Positions 48,680 to 59,761 of a stretch of DNA of 64,000 bases are shown here, one piece after another. The stretch comes from Flaccisagitta enflata (lineage: Eukaryota; Chaetognatha; Sagittoidea; Aphragmophora): the NCBI GenBank assembly GCA_965153355.1, contig OZ231127.1, positions 14,694,001-14,758,000 on the forward strand, in the 5' to 3' direction. The notes under the pieces are model-generated. The model was not told where the DNA came from. It saw nothing but the letters and a program-made list of their open reading frames with translations, and ran no database searches. Made by a program: the position numbers and the translations under genes. Positions within the stretch are counted from its first letter, which is position 1. Each line of letters begins with the position of its first letter.

Positions 48680-51200
48680 GAGACGATGGTAATTGCAGTC
48701 AGCATTGATATCGTTTGCATATTGTTGTTCTATGATTACTGCTCTTGTTTAACTTAGTTGGTTTGGAAAACTGTGAGTTTGAATTTAAGATATAGGCTAA
48801 TGTCACAATCTCTTTTCGACGCGAGAACCCGACTTACCACCACCTTATCAGCGTTACCGCAACGTCTATTGCATTGTGACAAGTTTTTATAGTTTGATGA
48901 CCTACCTAACTACCTGGATTACCTTGCCAAACCATTTTTTGTGACCACCCCTACCCCTAGGGGGCCTAAAAATAAGGTCAAAATGGCCACATTGGCATGT
49001 CCGGATTTTGTCCGACAAGCAGATAACAAGCAAACCCTATCAAAAAATAGATTATCTGATCATTTCTTAGCTTTTAATCAGTTATCATCAATCCAATGTG
49101 ATGTACAAAAAATTTCATCCTACTGCGCAAATGCTAAGTTGTTCAAATATCATATTATCATCAAATTTTGATCCTTCTAACTTTTTCGCTTTTTCATGGC
49201 AAAATCTGAGTATGCCGATTATCTTTTTTTAAAACACTATTAATTCTCAAAGCTAATCTCTTTTCAGGTTTCTATCTAATAGAGGATTACTTGAAGGACA
49301 TATGCTCCAAATTTCATGCCACTGTGATGCCCCAATCCCGCGTAATGACACTTTTCTTCAAGCGTGATTATTCCGCACACCCCCCCAGCTCTTCTGTCAC
49401 GCTCATGTCACGCTTCAAGTCTGTCACCGTCACGCCATTGTGAAACTGATAATGAAAATTTGAATGACATGATGAGAAAGAGCATGAAATTTTGCCTCTA
49501 CACTGAAAATTTCAAGTCTTAACTCCCGGGCATTCAGCCATAATGAAAATTTCAATGTGATTGGTCAAAAAATTGTTGCACAATAATCACGCTTCACGAT
49601 GAATCTTCGTAGTTAATTCTTTGTTATCAGCGCATGTATGCACTCCCAGCAAAATGGTAATACAAAAAAATCATGAAATGCCCATATCTCGGAAACCCTT
49701 TGAGAGAGACTAAAGATTTTTTGCATGGATCAGTACTGTACTAAAACAATTACAAACAGAACTTTTGGAGCATCTCAGACACATCTAACTAACCCAACCA
49801 GCCCAACCAGCCAACCACCCAAAAATTTAAAAAACGGCATAACTTCTAAAGTATTTGTCCGATTTGGCTGAAATTTTGCACAGTGGTTCTTTCAGAGAAT
49901 GCCCACCTAAATTGATCGTTGAAGGAAGATTTAGTAAATCTTTCCCAACTGGCCCGACCAGCCAAAAAAGCTGCTTATAGAGAATTTTCAAAAAAAATTG
50001 AAATCTCAATTTTTTTTCAGCAGAATTGGGTCTGATTGAATTATTGAACTGTGATTTAGTAAAATATTCACATTTTTTGGGTTTTGCTGGCTATAACAAC
50101 TTAATTTTTGCTTATTTTCGATCATTATTTGTTACATTTCAGCCTAATTTACATGAAAATCGAGGATCAGTAACAAAATTCAGTTTTTGAATCATGTTCA
50201 TATTGACATAAGCTATCTGATTATGAATGTTTTTGCCAAGTTTTCTCAATTTTGAAATTGACCTTTTTCGCTATCTCGCAAAAAAGAGATCATAGAAACA
50301 GCCTATAATAAAAAGATAGTCCTTTATATTTTGAACTGAGAAAAGGGAAATCTTAATTGCAGGTAGAAATTATCAACATCATCATGTATCATGAATCCAC
50401 CCGTCAAAAAATGAATATTGATGATATAAATACAGAAAAAAAAACACATTTTTTAGAAATGAAATCCAAAATCGTTGCAGAAAACTTTGGATCCCTTAAA
50501 CAACAGTTTACAGTGTTTAAACTGCATCATCAAAATTTTTTTCAAAGACAGAATTTTCTCGTTTTAGAGGAAACTGAAAGGAGTAGTTATCTTTTCTTGT
50601 CTTGTGCTCTTCAACCTTCAAGATATCTTCCACAAGAATAAAAGTTATTATTTTAGCTTCAATAAGTAACTCTAAATGCTCTGATTAGGGAAGTCAACTT
50701 GGGTTGTTTCCTCAAAAGTGCGAGAGAAAATGCGATGTCGGAATTTTCTCCCTGCGTTAGAATGGATCCCATGCGACAAATATGAAAGAATATTGTCCAA
50801 ATGCAATAAATTTCATTTGTTTTTGGCCAAAATGATGTCCCGGTGATTTTTTTTTTTTCAAAAAAATTGTATAAGTAATCAAAGAAATAAGGAAGCTTAG
50901 AATAAAGGGTTGTTACAGCTCAACATGGGCGATGTGAGGTGATGTGAGCTGCTTGTTATATCTCCAGAGTATGACCAATTCAAATCTGTTTTCATTTTTA
51001 CTCCATGACAACGCATGTTGACGCGATAAAAAAAAGAAACAGCCTATGACTTTGCAAAAGCTACAACCAAATAGTCACAAATCAACAAGGTAATCTCGTA
51101 ATCAACATTTTGTGCGCAGTCAAGAACAGAGATTAGGTATCGAGATCCGCCAATCCGTGTAACGGATAGGATATATGGGATAACGAATAACGGATAAATC
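48680..51200. other. AT-rich noncoding with old dispersed-repeat text
   Basis: No gene supported. AAGCGTGATTATT (49,357) faces AATAATCACGCTT (49,579), a possible 220-bp element. CCCATATCTCGGAAACC (49,682) and GGCATAACTTCTAAAGT (49,832) belong to the recurring motif described in the findings. A plus-strand open stretch at 50,357-50,641 lacks family features. Confidence 0.35.
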
Positions 51201-51216
51201 ACCATGAAAACCGATC

Positions 51217-51333
51217 TTTCCTCTTCCTCCTCCTCCTCCTCTTCTTCCTCCTCTTTCTTCTTCTTCTTCTTCTTCTCTTCTATTCTTCCAAGATCCTTTG
51301 TTTCTTTAAGTCGATCTTATACCGCTGGTGTGT

Positions 51334-51412
<79 letters not shown>
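51217..51412. repeat. TCC/TTC run followed by (CT)n
   Basis: Imperfect TCC and TTC trinucleotides to 51,277, then (CT)n at 51,333-51,412. Confidence 0.93.
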
Positions 51413-51416
<4 letters not shown>

Positions 51417-51499
51417 CTCTCGCTTTAACAGTGTTTAGGCCAAAGTATGATAGGTGGAACAATATCCTTCTCTCTACCGTAACTGAAATGAATAGAAGA

Positions 51500-51665
51500 G
51501 GGACTTGTATAGTAAGTATAGTAACTATAGAAAGTATAGTAAGAAAAGTAAAAATAGTAAGTATAGTAAGTATAGTAAGTACAGTAAGTATCTTGCCAAG
51601 TATAGTAAGTATAGTAAGTATAGTAAATATAGTAAGTATGGTATGGTAAGTATGGTAAGTTTAGT
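51500..51665. repeat. GTAAGTATA 9-bp tandem repeat
   Basis: About 16 imperfect copies. Each good copy is also a near-perfect 5' splice-site motif (A|GTAAGTAT) on the plus strand. Confidence 0.9.
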
Positions 51666-51954
51666 AAGGATAGTGGTAATGTTGTCCATCTTTCATAACG
51701 AGGATTTTCATGAGTCAAATGCAATGAACCTTTTACAAAATCTGTTCCTTTTGCTTAGATAATGTGTAACCTTATATAAATAACGTCCAGTTATTTAGGG
51801 ATAACGACCTTAGCATAAAATGGCGGATTTTTACCATATAACGACCTCATAACGGCCGACCACTGACGCTCAGTAACGCTAATCTCTGGTCAAGAAGGAT
51901 CAAATCAAAGGCAACAAGACTCTGATATCAAAGCACCATAAACAACTGCCACAA

Positions 51955-52380
51955 AAAAACACAACAAAACAACAACAAGAACAACAATGCAAACAGCAAC
52001 AATAACAATGCAAACAGCAACAATGCAAACAACAAAGAGAACAATAGAATTAATGAGAACAACAAAAACATCAATCAAAACAACGAGATCAATAACAATG
52101 ACTACTACAGCGTATACAAAAATTATAAAAACAATGATAGGAAAAACAACAACAACAGTAACAACCACAACGACGACAGTGACAACAACAACAACAACAA
52201 CAACAACATCAAAGACAAAGACAACAATGACGACGACAATGACAACAACAACAACAACGACAACAACAACAATGACAACAACCATGACAACAACAACAAC
52301 AATGACAACAACAATCAACAACAACAACAACAACAACAAGGGCATTGACAACAACAATAACAACGATGACAACAACAACG
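51955..52380. repeat. Degenerate CAA/CAATGA repeat
   Basis: CAA trinucleotides interrupted by TGA, CGA and GCA. Early part has ATGCAAACAGCAACAAT repeated three times. Confidence 0.85.
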
Positions 52381-52399
52381 AGAGAGAGGAGAGACAATC

Positions 52400-52867
52400 A
52401 GCTTCAGTGTAGTCATCATCCGATTCTACATGCTTGTCATATGAATACAGCATTAGTCATGGTTGGGCCTTTTCCAATTATTTGTTCAAAATTGCTGTTA
52501 GTGTTAAATGCCTTTTTTTAATGAAAATGGGCATTTTACCTTTTCCCCCAATAAAAACAATATTTTTGGTCTTTTTGGGAAATCTTGTCCATTGATTAGC
52601 CCAAGAAGAGAGTGACGGTGATCGAGAAAAAGTAGGCAGAAACACCCAATAGGGCGATTTTACAACTTTTTAGTCACAACGACATAAGATACAAAAAAAA
52701 GTGTGTTACAAGGTATCAAATGAAAGACCTTGCAATACTGCATCGACTTATACCGGTCATAAGAGGGTTTGGAGAAAAAAAATTTCTTCGTTTACATTGC
52801 TACTCTGATACAGGTTTGTTTTGATTAAGAATGTGAGTTTTTCTGAAATGATCAATGGTTATTACAG
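52400..52867. other. Noncoding spacer before a candidate exon
   Basis: TATCAAATGAAAGACCTTGC at 52,716 belongs to the recurring motif family. Nothing else found. Confidence 0.35.
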
Positions 52868-53012
52868 ATGTCCCTTCTTTCGCCAAATGGAGTTGAGAGC
52901 CAACGTTGGCTCGGCAGAGATTTGTGGTCGGTTGCCAGGACCAAGTTGTCTAGCAAGCGGTATCTGTATTTAAATGAAAACCCCTTTTTTGATCCACTAA
53001 CACTCATTCAAG
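52868..53012 (+). CDS. Candidate exon, unrecognised product
   Basis: A clean internal-exon shape: GGTTATTACAG before it, the perfect donor TTCAAG|GTAAGTCG after it, 145 bp with one frame open throughout, leaving in phase 1. It encodes SLLSPNGVESQRWLGRDLWS and VARTKLSSKRYLYLNENPFF plus DPLTLIQ, with good residue variety (W, F, Y, charged) and no low complexity. The first codon is ATG directly at the exon edge, which may be chance. The next plus-strand coding exon, at 59762, enters in phase 1, so the two could be spliced; the 6.7-kb intron would then hold the 81-bp minisatellite. I do not recognise the sequence, and linkage to the mucin-like gene is inference. Confidence 0.45.
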
Positions 53013-53652
53013 GTAAGTCGGCAGCGTTTAGGGGAAAATTTTTGCTTGTCGGCAGAAAATAACAATCAAGAGGCCTGGTTCATACAACCTTACACATAGG
53101 CTGTGCGCAAGTGTGAACATACACATACGTTTAAGGTGCGTAGAAATAAGGGCCACCAGACAAGGGGGGTTTGGCTCGCATATATTGAAGGATCTTATTG
53201 GAAGGATCGTATTCACTGTCGTAATGAAACAATTCAATCGTTAAGGGCCTAGCACACTGAGCTCGGCAATGGAAAAGTCTTATGGCTCTGGCACCGGCAT
53301 TCTAAATTCAAAATTGTTTATTAGCTTGTTTAAAGCGTGATGCAGACACATCTGCTTGCACATCGGAACAGAATCCTTTTATGACTCATGATAGCAAGCA
53401 AAAATACTCTTTACCATTCCCTTATGTACCCATGAGTCACGTGAAATTCTTCTCACAACATGATCAACAACATCGCAGGAGCAAGACACATGCAGAAAAG
53501 TAGGTCCCTCGTTGAGTGGCGCTTAATCAGCGACGTTTACAAGAGTCAAGACTACTTAAACGTGCGTGCGATTCGAGCCTTCAAGTTGGAATCTTGGTTT
53601 GCACAGCATTAACGTATGTGTAAGTGTAAGTTTCAGATGGCCATCGGTACAC
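53013..53652. other. Noncoding spacer
   Basis: No gene or repeat structure supported. Confidence 0.35.
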
Positions 53653-53655
53653 TAT

Positions 53656-53930
53656 GGGCGTGTTTCTAGTGAACGCGTTTGTTCCTGTGAAATGCGTTTA
53701 CAGCAAGAATTTCAATTGTCCTACAAGGGATTGAGCAAAGTGAGTGAGCGAGCCTATCAACGGAATGTGCGAGCCAAATGTGCAGAGCGAAGCGAGCAGA
53801 GTGAAGCATAGCGGAGTGAAGCAAAGCCCTGTGGAGCGAGTGAGCAGAGTGAGCGGTGAGAGCGAACGAATGTAGCGAGCGCCCGAGTGGCCCGTTAAAA
53901 ACGCGATCGTCTCTGACTAGAAACGCCCCC
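53656..53930. mobile_element. Short element with GGGCGTGTTTCTAG ends (PIF/Harbinger-like)
   Basis: The left end GGGCGTGTTTCTAGTGAACG and the minus-strand right end GGGGGCGTTTCTAGTCAGAG, flanked by TAT on both sides. GAGCGAGTGAGCAGAGTGAG-type degenerate repeats fill the middle. Related to 21338. Confidence 0.65.
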
Positions 53931-53934
53931 TATG

Positions 53935-55436
53935 TCTTGATGCACTTTTGGAATAAATGATGACAAAATCTCCTCCCATCTATCGTCCAACTCCAGGTCA
54001 GGGATTCATATGCATTTGCCGAGCTCAACAAAGTGAGCTCCAAAATATGTAGAAGTTGCTGATGTGAAAGCACATTCTAGTCGCGGTTTGAAAGCGGCAA
54101 CGCAGAGAAATTCTCCTCTTTTTGAAACACAGGTACAGCAGATCGATCCCTTCCGCCCTTCGGTACCATGGACATGTTTCAAAAGAAAACTAGGTCAACC
54201 TCGTAAATTCATAATTCGAGCAGTTGGTCAGTTGGATAGGGGCAAGGGGCTTCATAAAGACCTAAATCGAAATAATGCGCAATCAACATGACAAAAGGGC
54301 GGACGGAGCGATTGATCGAAAGTGTCTTACAATTGAAAAGTGTGTGGGAGACCAAACATACAGTGGATCGATCGATCCATCAAACCGCGCTCATTTTCCG
54401 ACTTTAATTATGTTCAGTTTTTTTTTACCTGCATTCAAAGAGATTGGAAAATAAAACCTGTTTGAATTTGGACTGCTTGTTTCCGTGTGTCACTGTCATT
54501 CGCGGTCAGGAAACGGGAGGAACATAAATTATCTTGGAATGAATTGATTTTCTTTGAATTTCCTTGCTTCTAAATCTAGCAAGATCTAGGAAATAACCAT
54601 ATGATGATCTAACAAATACAAAATGGTTTGGTAACGGAGTGATTTGTTGAATTTTAGCTGGACAACGTTACTATCAAATGACTAACTACGTCACTTGAAA
54701 ACTATACAATGTCATGTGGCATTTTGTTATCATGAGAAGTAAAAACGCGATCTCGATAGTCCAAGACCAACTGAATGTAACTCAGGATCAGATGTCGGCT
54801 TTCAGCTGTCGATCAGCTCGGCAAACGGAGAAATGCGCGTGTCTGTCTGTCTGTCTGTCTGTCCGTCAGTCCGTTGGTCGATCACTTCGAAATTATTTTT
54901 CATAGCTTCATTAAACTCTCGCCTTTTCTGGGTCAAAATCTGCAAAAGTTGCAGACTAAATCACCCGAGCAGATTATATAAATTAATCCGACAAAAACTG
55001 GTTTCTTCCGCTTGGCGAAATGATGACACGATGAACCTAAAAGGTTGGAACCCTAAACCAGCCTCGTAATATTTGAATTCTAAATTGGCTTACATTTCGG
55101 TATAGATCTAGGATGAAAGGAATGCGTTAAGCATAGTGGACCAGTAGTACACAACGAATCAGTGTGAATTAAAAGGGGAAAAGAATGAAAATGAAAGAAA
55201 ACGAAAGAAAAAAGATAAAGAAAACAAAACAAAACAAAAGAAAGGGAAAGTACGTTAACGTTGGCAATTAACTGTGACGTGCGGTTGGGCGGGGGCCATA
55301 ATATGGAAGCCGCCAGCGAAAATGTGTTATGGAACAACCAAAGGACGGAGAAACGTGACACGAAGCGACTTGAAGACTAGATAGAGTTCGAATGTCAGAT
55401 TGCCGACATCGACCAAAACTGACTTTCCCCCTATGA
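53935..55436. other. Mostly unique noncoding sequence
   Basis: A GTCTGTCTGTCCGTCAGTCC run near 54,842 is a trace of a plus-oriented GTCC element. No gene supported. Confidence 0.35.
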
Positions 55437-55690
55437 GCGCTTTTTTCCTTTGCTTAAATGCTATGAAATGGGCCGTCGCGCGTCTTTCAAATTGATCGGG
55501 AACCATCGTTAGGATGACCATGAAGTTTCCATAGATAACTAGGGCGGAGACAAAATTTGCATAAAAGAAATATCGATTTCGATGCTCATTTAATACAAAC
55601 TTCAACCTCACCCTAACGATGGTTCCCGATCAAATTGAAGGTTGCGCGACGACTCGTTTGTCAGGTTTTCCGCAAAGGAAAAAGATGATC
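55437..55690. repeat. 80-bp imperfect inverted repeat around a 100-bp loop
   Basis: ATTGATCGGGAACCATCGTT (55,490) mirrors AACGATGGTTCCCGATCAAA (55,615). Pairing extends outward through GCGCG and TTTTTTCCTTTGC against GCAAAGGAAAAAG. It may be the ends of a small element; no target duplication was found. Confidence 0.65.
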
Positions 55691-57358
55691 GCGGGGAGCG
55701 AGCCAGTTTGGCCCGTTTTTGGCACCCTGTCACTTGAACTATAGAGTCACGTTTACGCTACTAAAAATTCTATATTTCATTGTCTAAGGAAATTCAAAAA
55801 AGACAAAATAGACCTCCAGCAACGTCATCTAAACGCACACAATTAGTCAACCGTTCATAAAAACTGAAAACCACTTCTGAAGTCGAACAGCAGAGATAGA
55901 TACGTTTAAGTTGAACTCCGTACAAATGAACCTCGTTCAAACAGACCGGCTTTTAACGGAATTCCGTCTGTAACGGATACTACTTCAAGGTCGCTTGAAC
56001 CCGTTTTATTTTAATTCCTATATTGGCTATAGCAGAATTTCGCCTACAACAGATACAATTTTTTAGTCCCCCAAAAGCCGTTAGAACGTATGTCCGCCAT
56101 CGCTTTACCGGTTGGTCAATCCACTTTTTGATCCCAACTTTTTTTTCTTTTTGTGCCCTAAAGCACGTCTGTAGGTTGTGTCCAGGCGTCGGTCTATCGA
56201 TCGGTCAGTTGGTCGTTCGGAGGGGGGGGGTCGATATCAATTAATTTTGGAAATCATTATCGGATATATGACCAGGCCATGTGCAATCACACGGTCATAT
56301 GCACGGGTGGCATTTCCTAAATTGATTTATACCGAACCCCCTCTCCCCCTCCAATTGGTCAATAACGCATGGGCGGGACGATCGATCATCCGCAAGTATT
56401 GGCCAACATGGTATCGTTTTTGTTTCATTTGTTGAGGGGGGAGGGGCTTGCTAGGGGCAGTGTTGGTCAGGACTCAGGAGTTTGCTGTTTGCACCATCCC
56501 TGCTTCAGCCTAACGACCGAAGACCTTGCCCTCCCTCAGGCGATTAGAGCTTCAATCTTATTATTCTTATACAATCTTGCCAAAAAGTATACCGACACCT
56601 AGGCAATTCATTGAATATTGAACATATATTGATCAAATTACTATAATGAAAGTGAGAGTAGGTGATAAAATGTTTTTACCTTACAGATGATTCATGTTAT
56701 CTGAATTTAAAACACTCCATATAGTTTTTTAAATTGCAAAAGATGATATGATTTCACATCTCTTAAACAAACTTTGCTGAACTAATCATTCTTGATATAG
56801 CTTTATTGATTTGCTCATAACTTCTTAACGATTAAAGCTACAGAAACCAGATTGCGCTCATCTTGAAGATTAATTTGCCTTTTTTAAAAAAGTTTCTAGC
56901 TTTTTTCATTTTGAAGATAATTTGACAAAGATTAATTTCCTTTTTTTGTAAAGTTTCTAGCTGTTCTAGAGGCCAAGATATCTTTGGTTAAAGGTATCGG
57001 TAAACTTATTGGCATGGTATAATTTCAATTCCCTTCACTGTGATTTCCATTGAGTTGAAACGAATCGATTTCTTTATTTCCTCCGTTTCAGTGCCTAAAG
57101 AAATAACAGGAATGAGAAAAAGAGAGACATAAAGAGAGCAAAACGATGGAGTTTTTTTCTGCGTCGCACGAAAAAGGCTTCGATTAAAAACGTCATTCAA
57201 AGATACTATCTTTTTTTTTCAAATATCTCATTTTTTTATCAACTGCTTTAATTCTGTAAGAAGGGGAGGGTAAGGAGAAAGGGACTTCCATAAGTCAACA
57301 TGAAACCCTTCCTCTTTCCTAACTTTTCCACGGGGCCGCCCAAGGCAAAGTCGCCCTT
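55691..57358. other. Noncoding with element remnants
   Basis: 55,905-56,095 holds a decayed pogo/Tigger-like remnant (GGAATTCCGTCTGTAACGGA and AGAATTTCGCCTACAACAGA). 56,110-56,225 holds a plus-oriented GTCC-type core (GGTCTATCGATCGGTCAG). 56,815-56,880 carries the recurring AACGATTAAAGCTACAGAAA motif. No gene supported. Confidence 0.4.
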
Positions 57359-57359
57359 T

Positions 57360-57388
57360 AACAACAACAACAAAAACAACAACAGCAA

Positions 57389-57472
<84 letters not shown>
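57360..57472. repeat. (CAA)n microsatellite
   Basis: About 35 CAA units with AAAAC interruptions at the edges. Confidence 0.96.
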
Positions 57473-57499
57473 AAACAAAAACAAAGCGTTGGCGTCTTC

Positions 57500-57795
57500 T
57501 TTTATCAAACATTCGTCGTTTAGAGTTGTATCGTTGTCGTCGTCATTGTTGATGTTATTGGCTGTCATTTTGGGATGTCGTGATGACCTTATCGTTGAGG
57601 CGGGGGCGGTAGCGGCCGCTGCTGACGTGGGGGCGGCTAGTTTAGGGGAACCAGCGGAGTTGAGGGCGGTAGCTGATGTGGGGACGGCTGATTCGGGGGT
57701 ACGAGCGGAGTCGAGGGAGGCCGCGGAGATCGGAATCGACGATAGATCGTTCTCAGACGATGACATCGACGCTGACCTCACTTCCGGTGCACGTC
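57500..57795. other. GC-rich coding-like segment, strand unresolved
   Basis: Unique, GC-rich, with two diverged ~55-bp tandem units (GGCGGTAGC...GCGGAGTYGAG). Minus strand: SSSENDLSSIPISAASLDSA, then two STP-type units and STIRSSRHPKMTANNIN, resembling disordered Ser/Ala protein. Plus strand: VGTADSGVRAESREAAEIGI and DDRSFSDDDIDADLTSGARQ up to TTTG|GTAAGA, a usable donor. Both are open; the plus reading has the better splice site. No family recognised. Confidence 0.35.
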
Positions 57796-57811
57796 AATTT
57801 GGTAAGAACAA

Positions 57812-57842
57812 AGGACGCAAGGCCGGATACACGGCAATCCAG
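57812..57842 (-). mobile_element. 3'-module fragment of a GTCC element, minus-oriented
   Basis: GCAAGGCCGGATACACGGCA is the complement of the TGCCGTGTATCCGGCCTTGC module; it abuts the 81-bp minisatellite. Confidence 0.55.
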
Positions 57843-59150
57843 TCGCCCTAATCACCATCACACTGGCCCAGCATGACCACTTATCAAGGAAAATTACTCA
57901 TCTCAACCCTCACTACCCCTTACCACCCGTAATCACCATCACACTGGCCCAGAATGACCACCTATCAAGGGGAATTACTAACCCAACATTCACCACCCCT
58001 TACCACCCCTAATTACCATCAGATTGGCCCAGAATGACCATCTATCAGGGAGAATTACTTATCTCAACATTCACCTCCCCTTAACACCCCTAATCACCAT
58101 CACACTGGCCCAGAATGACCACCTATCATGGAGAATTACTTATCTCAACATTCACTACCCCATACCACCCCTAATCACCATCACACTGACCCAGTATGAC
58201 CACCTTTCAAGGAGAATTACTTATCTCAATATTCACCACCCCTTAACACCCCTAATCACTATCACACTGGCCCAGAATGACCACCTATCAAGGAGAATTA
58301 CTTAACTCAACATTCACCACCCATTACCACCCCTAATTACCATCACACTGGCCCAGAATGACCACCTATCAAGGAGAATTACTTATCACAAATTCCATCA
58401 CTCCTTACCACCCCTTATCATCATCACACTGGCCCAGAATAACCACCTATCAAGGAGAATTACTTATCTCAACATTCACCACCTCTTACCACCCCTAATC
58501 ACCATCACACTGGCCCAGAATGACCAGCTATCAAGGAGAATTATTTATTTTTACATTCACCACCCCATACCACCCCTAATCACCATCACACTGGCCCAGA
58601 ATGATCACCTACAAAGGAGAATTACTTATCTCAACATTCATCACCCCGTACCACCCTTAATCACCTTCACACTGGCCCAGAATGACCACCTATCAAGGGG
58701 AATTACTTATCTCAACATTCACCACCTCTTACCACCTCTTACCACCCCTTATCACCATCACACTGGCCCAGAATGACCACCTATCAAGGAGAATTATATA
58801 TCTTTACATTCACCACCCCATACCACCCCTAATTCACCATCACACTGGCCCAGAATGACCACCTATCAAGGAGTATTACTTATCTCAACATTTATCACCC
58901 CTAATCATCATCACACTGGCCCAGAATGACCACCTACCAAGGAGAATTACTTATCTCAACTTTCACCACCCCTTACCACTCCTAATCACCGTCACACTGG
59001 CCCAGAATGACCACCTATCAAGGAGAATTACTTACCTCAACCTTCACCACCCCTTACCACCCCTAATCACCATCACATTGGCCCAGAAAGACCACCTAAC
59101 AAAGAAAATTACTTATTTCAACATTCACCACCCCTTGCCACCCCTGATCA
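57841..59150. repeat. 81-bp minisatellite, about 16 copies
   Basis: Unit: AATCACCATCACACTGGCCC, AGAATGACCACCTATCAAGG, AGAATTACTTATCTCAACAT, TCACCACCCCTTACCACCCC, T. CTGGCCCAGAATGACC recurs every 80-81 bp, with a few longer or shorter spacings. Copies differ by several substitutions each, more than in the 80-bp array at 32.8 kb. At 81 bp the unit is 27 codons, and one plus frame stays open across three to four units. Confidence 0.95.
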
Positions 59151-59190
59151 CCATGTATATTGCGCTGGGAAGAGTTGGTCAGTGAGTGTC

Positions 59191-59273
<83 letters not shown>
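59191..59273. repeat. (TG)n microsatellite
   Basis: About 41 TG units. Confidence 0.96.
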
Positions 59274-59275
<2 letters not shown>

Positions 59276-59761
59276 TGGTGGCGTGATGGTAGGGATGTGG
59301 GTAGGCTTCATGCCCATGCCCACCCGTCTGCGACAATATTGGTACTTGTATGCAAAAATCAAAGGTTAGCAGTTTGGCTCATCGTCCTTTCCCTTAATGC
59401 CTAAAATTGATATGTGAAAACCTATCCGTTTTTTTAATCATTAAAAAAGCATTTTATTTCTAAAAAAGCACTGTAATTTTTCAGACTCCGTCATTGCAGT
59501 AATGGGGTATATAACACCTGTTCAACATTGTATTTCACAGCTACACTTTTAAAGTAAACCATAAAAAGCAAAAGTTGACTCCATAACATAAAGTTGTAGC
59601 ACTAGTAGTCTGGAAATATTGATAAACAGCTAAAATTTCTATCTCACAGGGCCAACAAAGAGTATATTTTTCAAGGTTCAACTTTCAAATATTGCTAAGT
59701 CAGCAGTTAGACAGTTGAACAGGTTATCCTTGTAATGTCAAATTCTCCACATCACACACAG
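59274..59761. other. Intron or upstream sequence of the mucin-like gene
   Basis: CATGCCCATGCCCACCCGTC near 59,310 is another fragment of the GTCC-element 3' part. The rest is AT-rich and ends in the acceptor region CTCCACATCACACACAG. Confidence 0.45.

Noticed and set aside
58024-58305. 27-residue tandem-repeat protein in the 81-bp array
   Set aside because: The frame is open over only three to four units, stops occur in the rest, and units vary by indels elsewhere, so it does not look coding.
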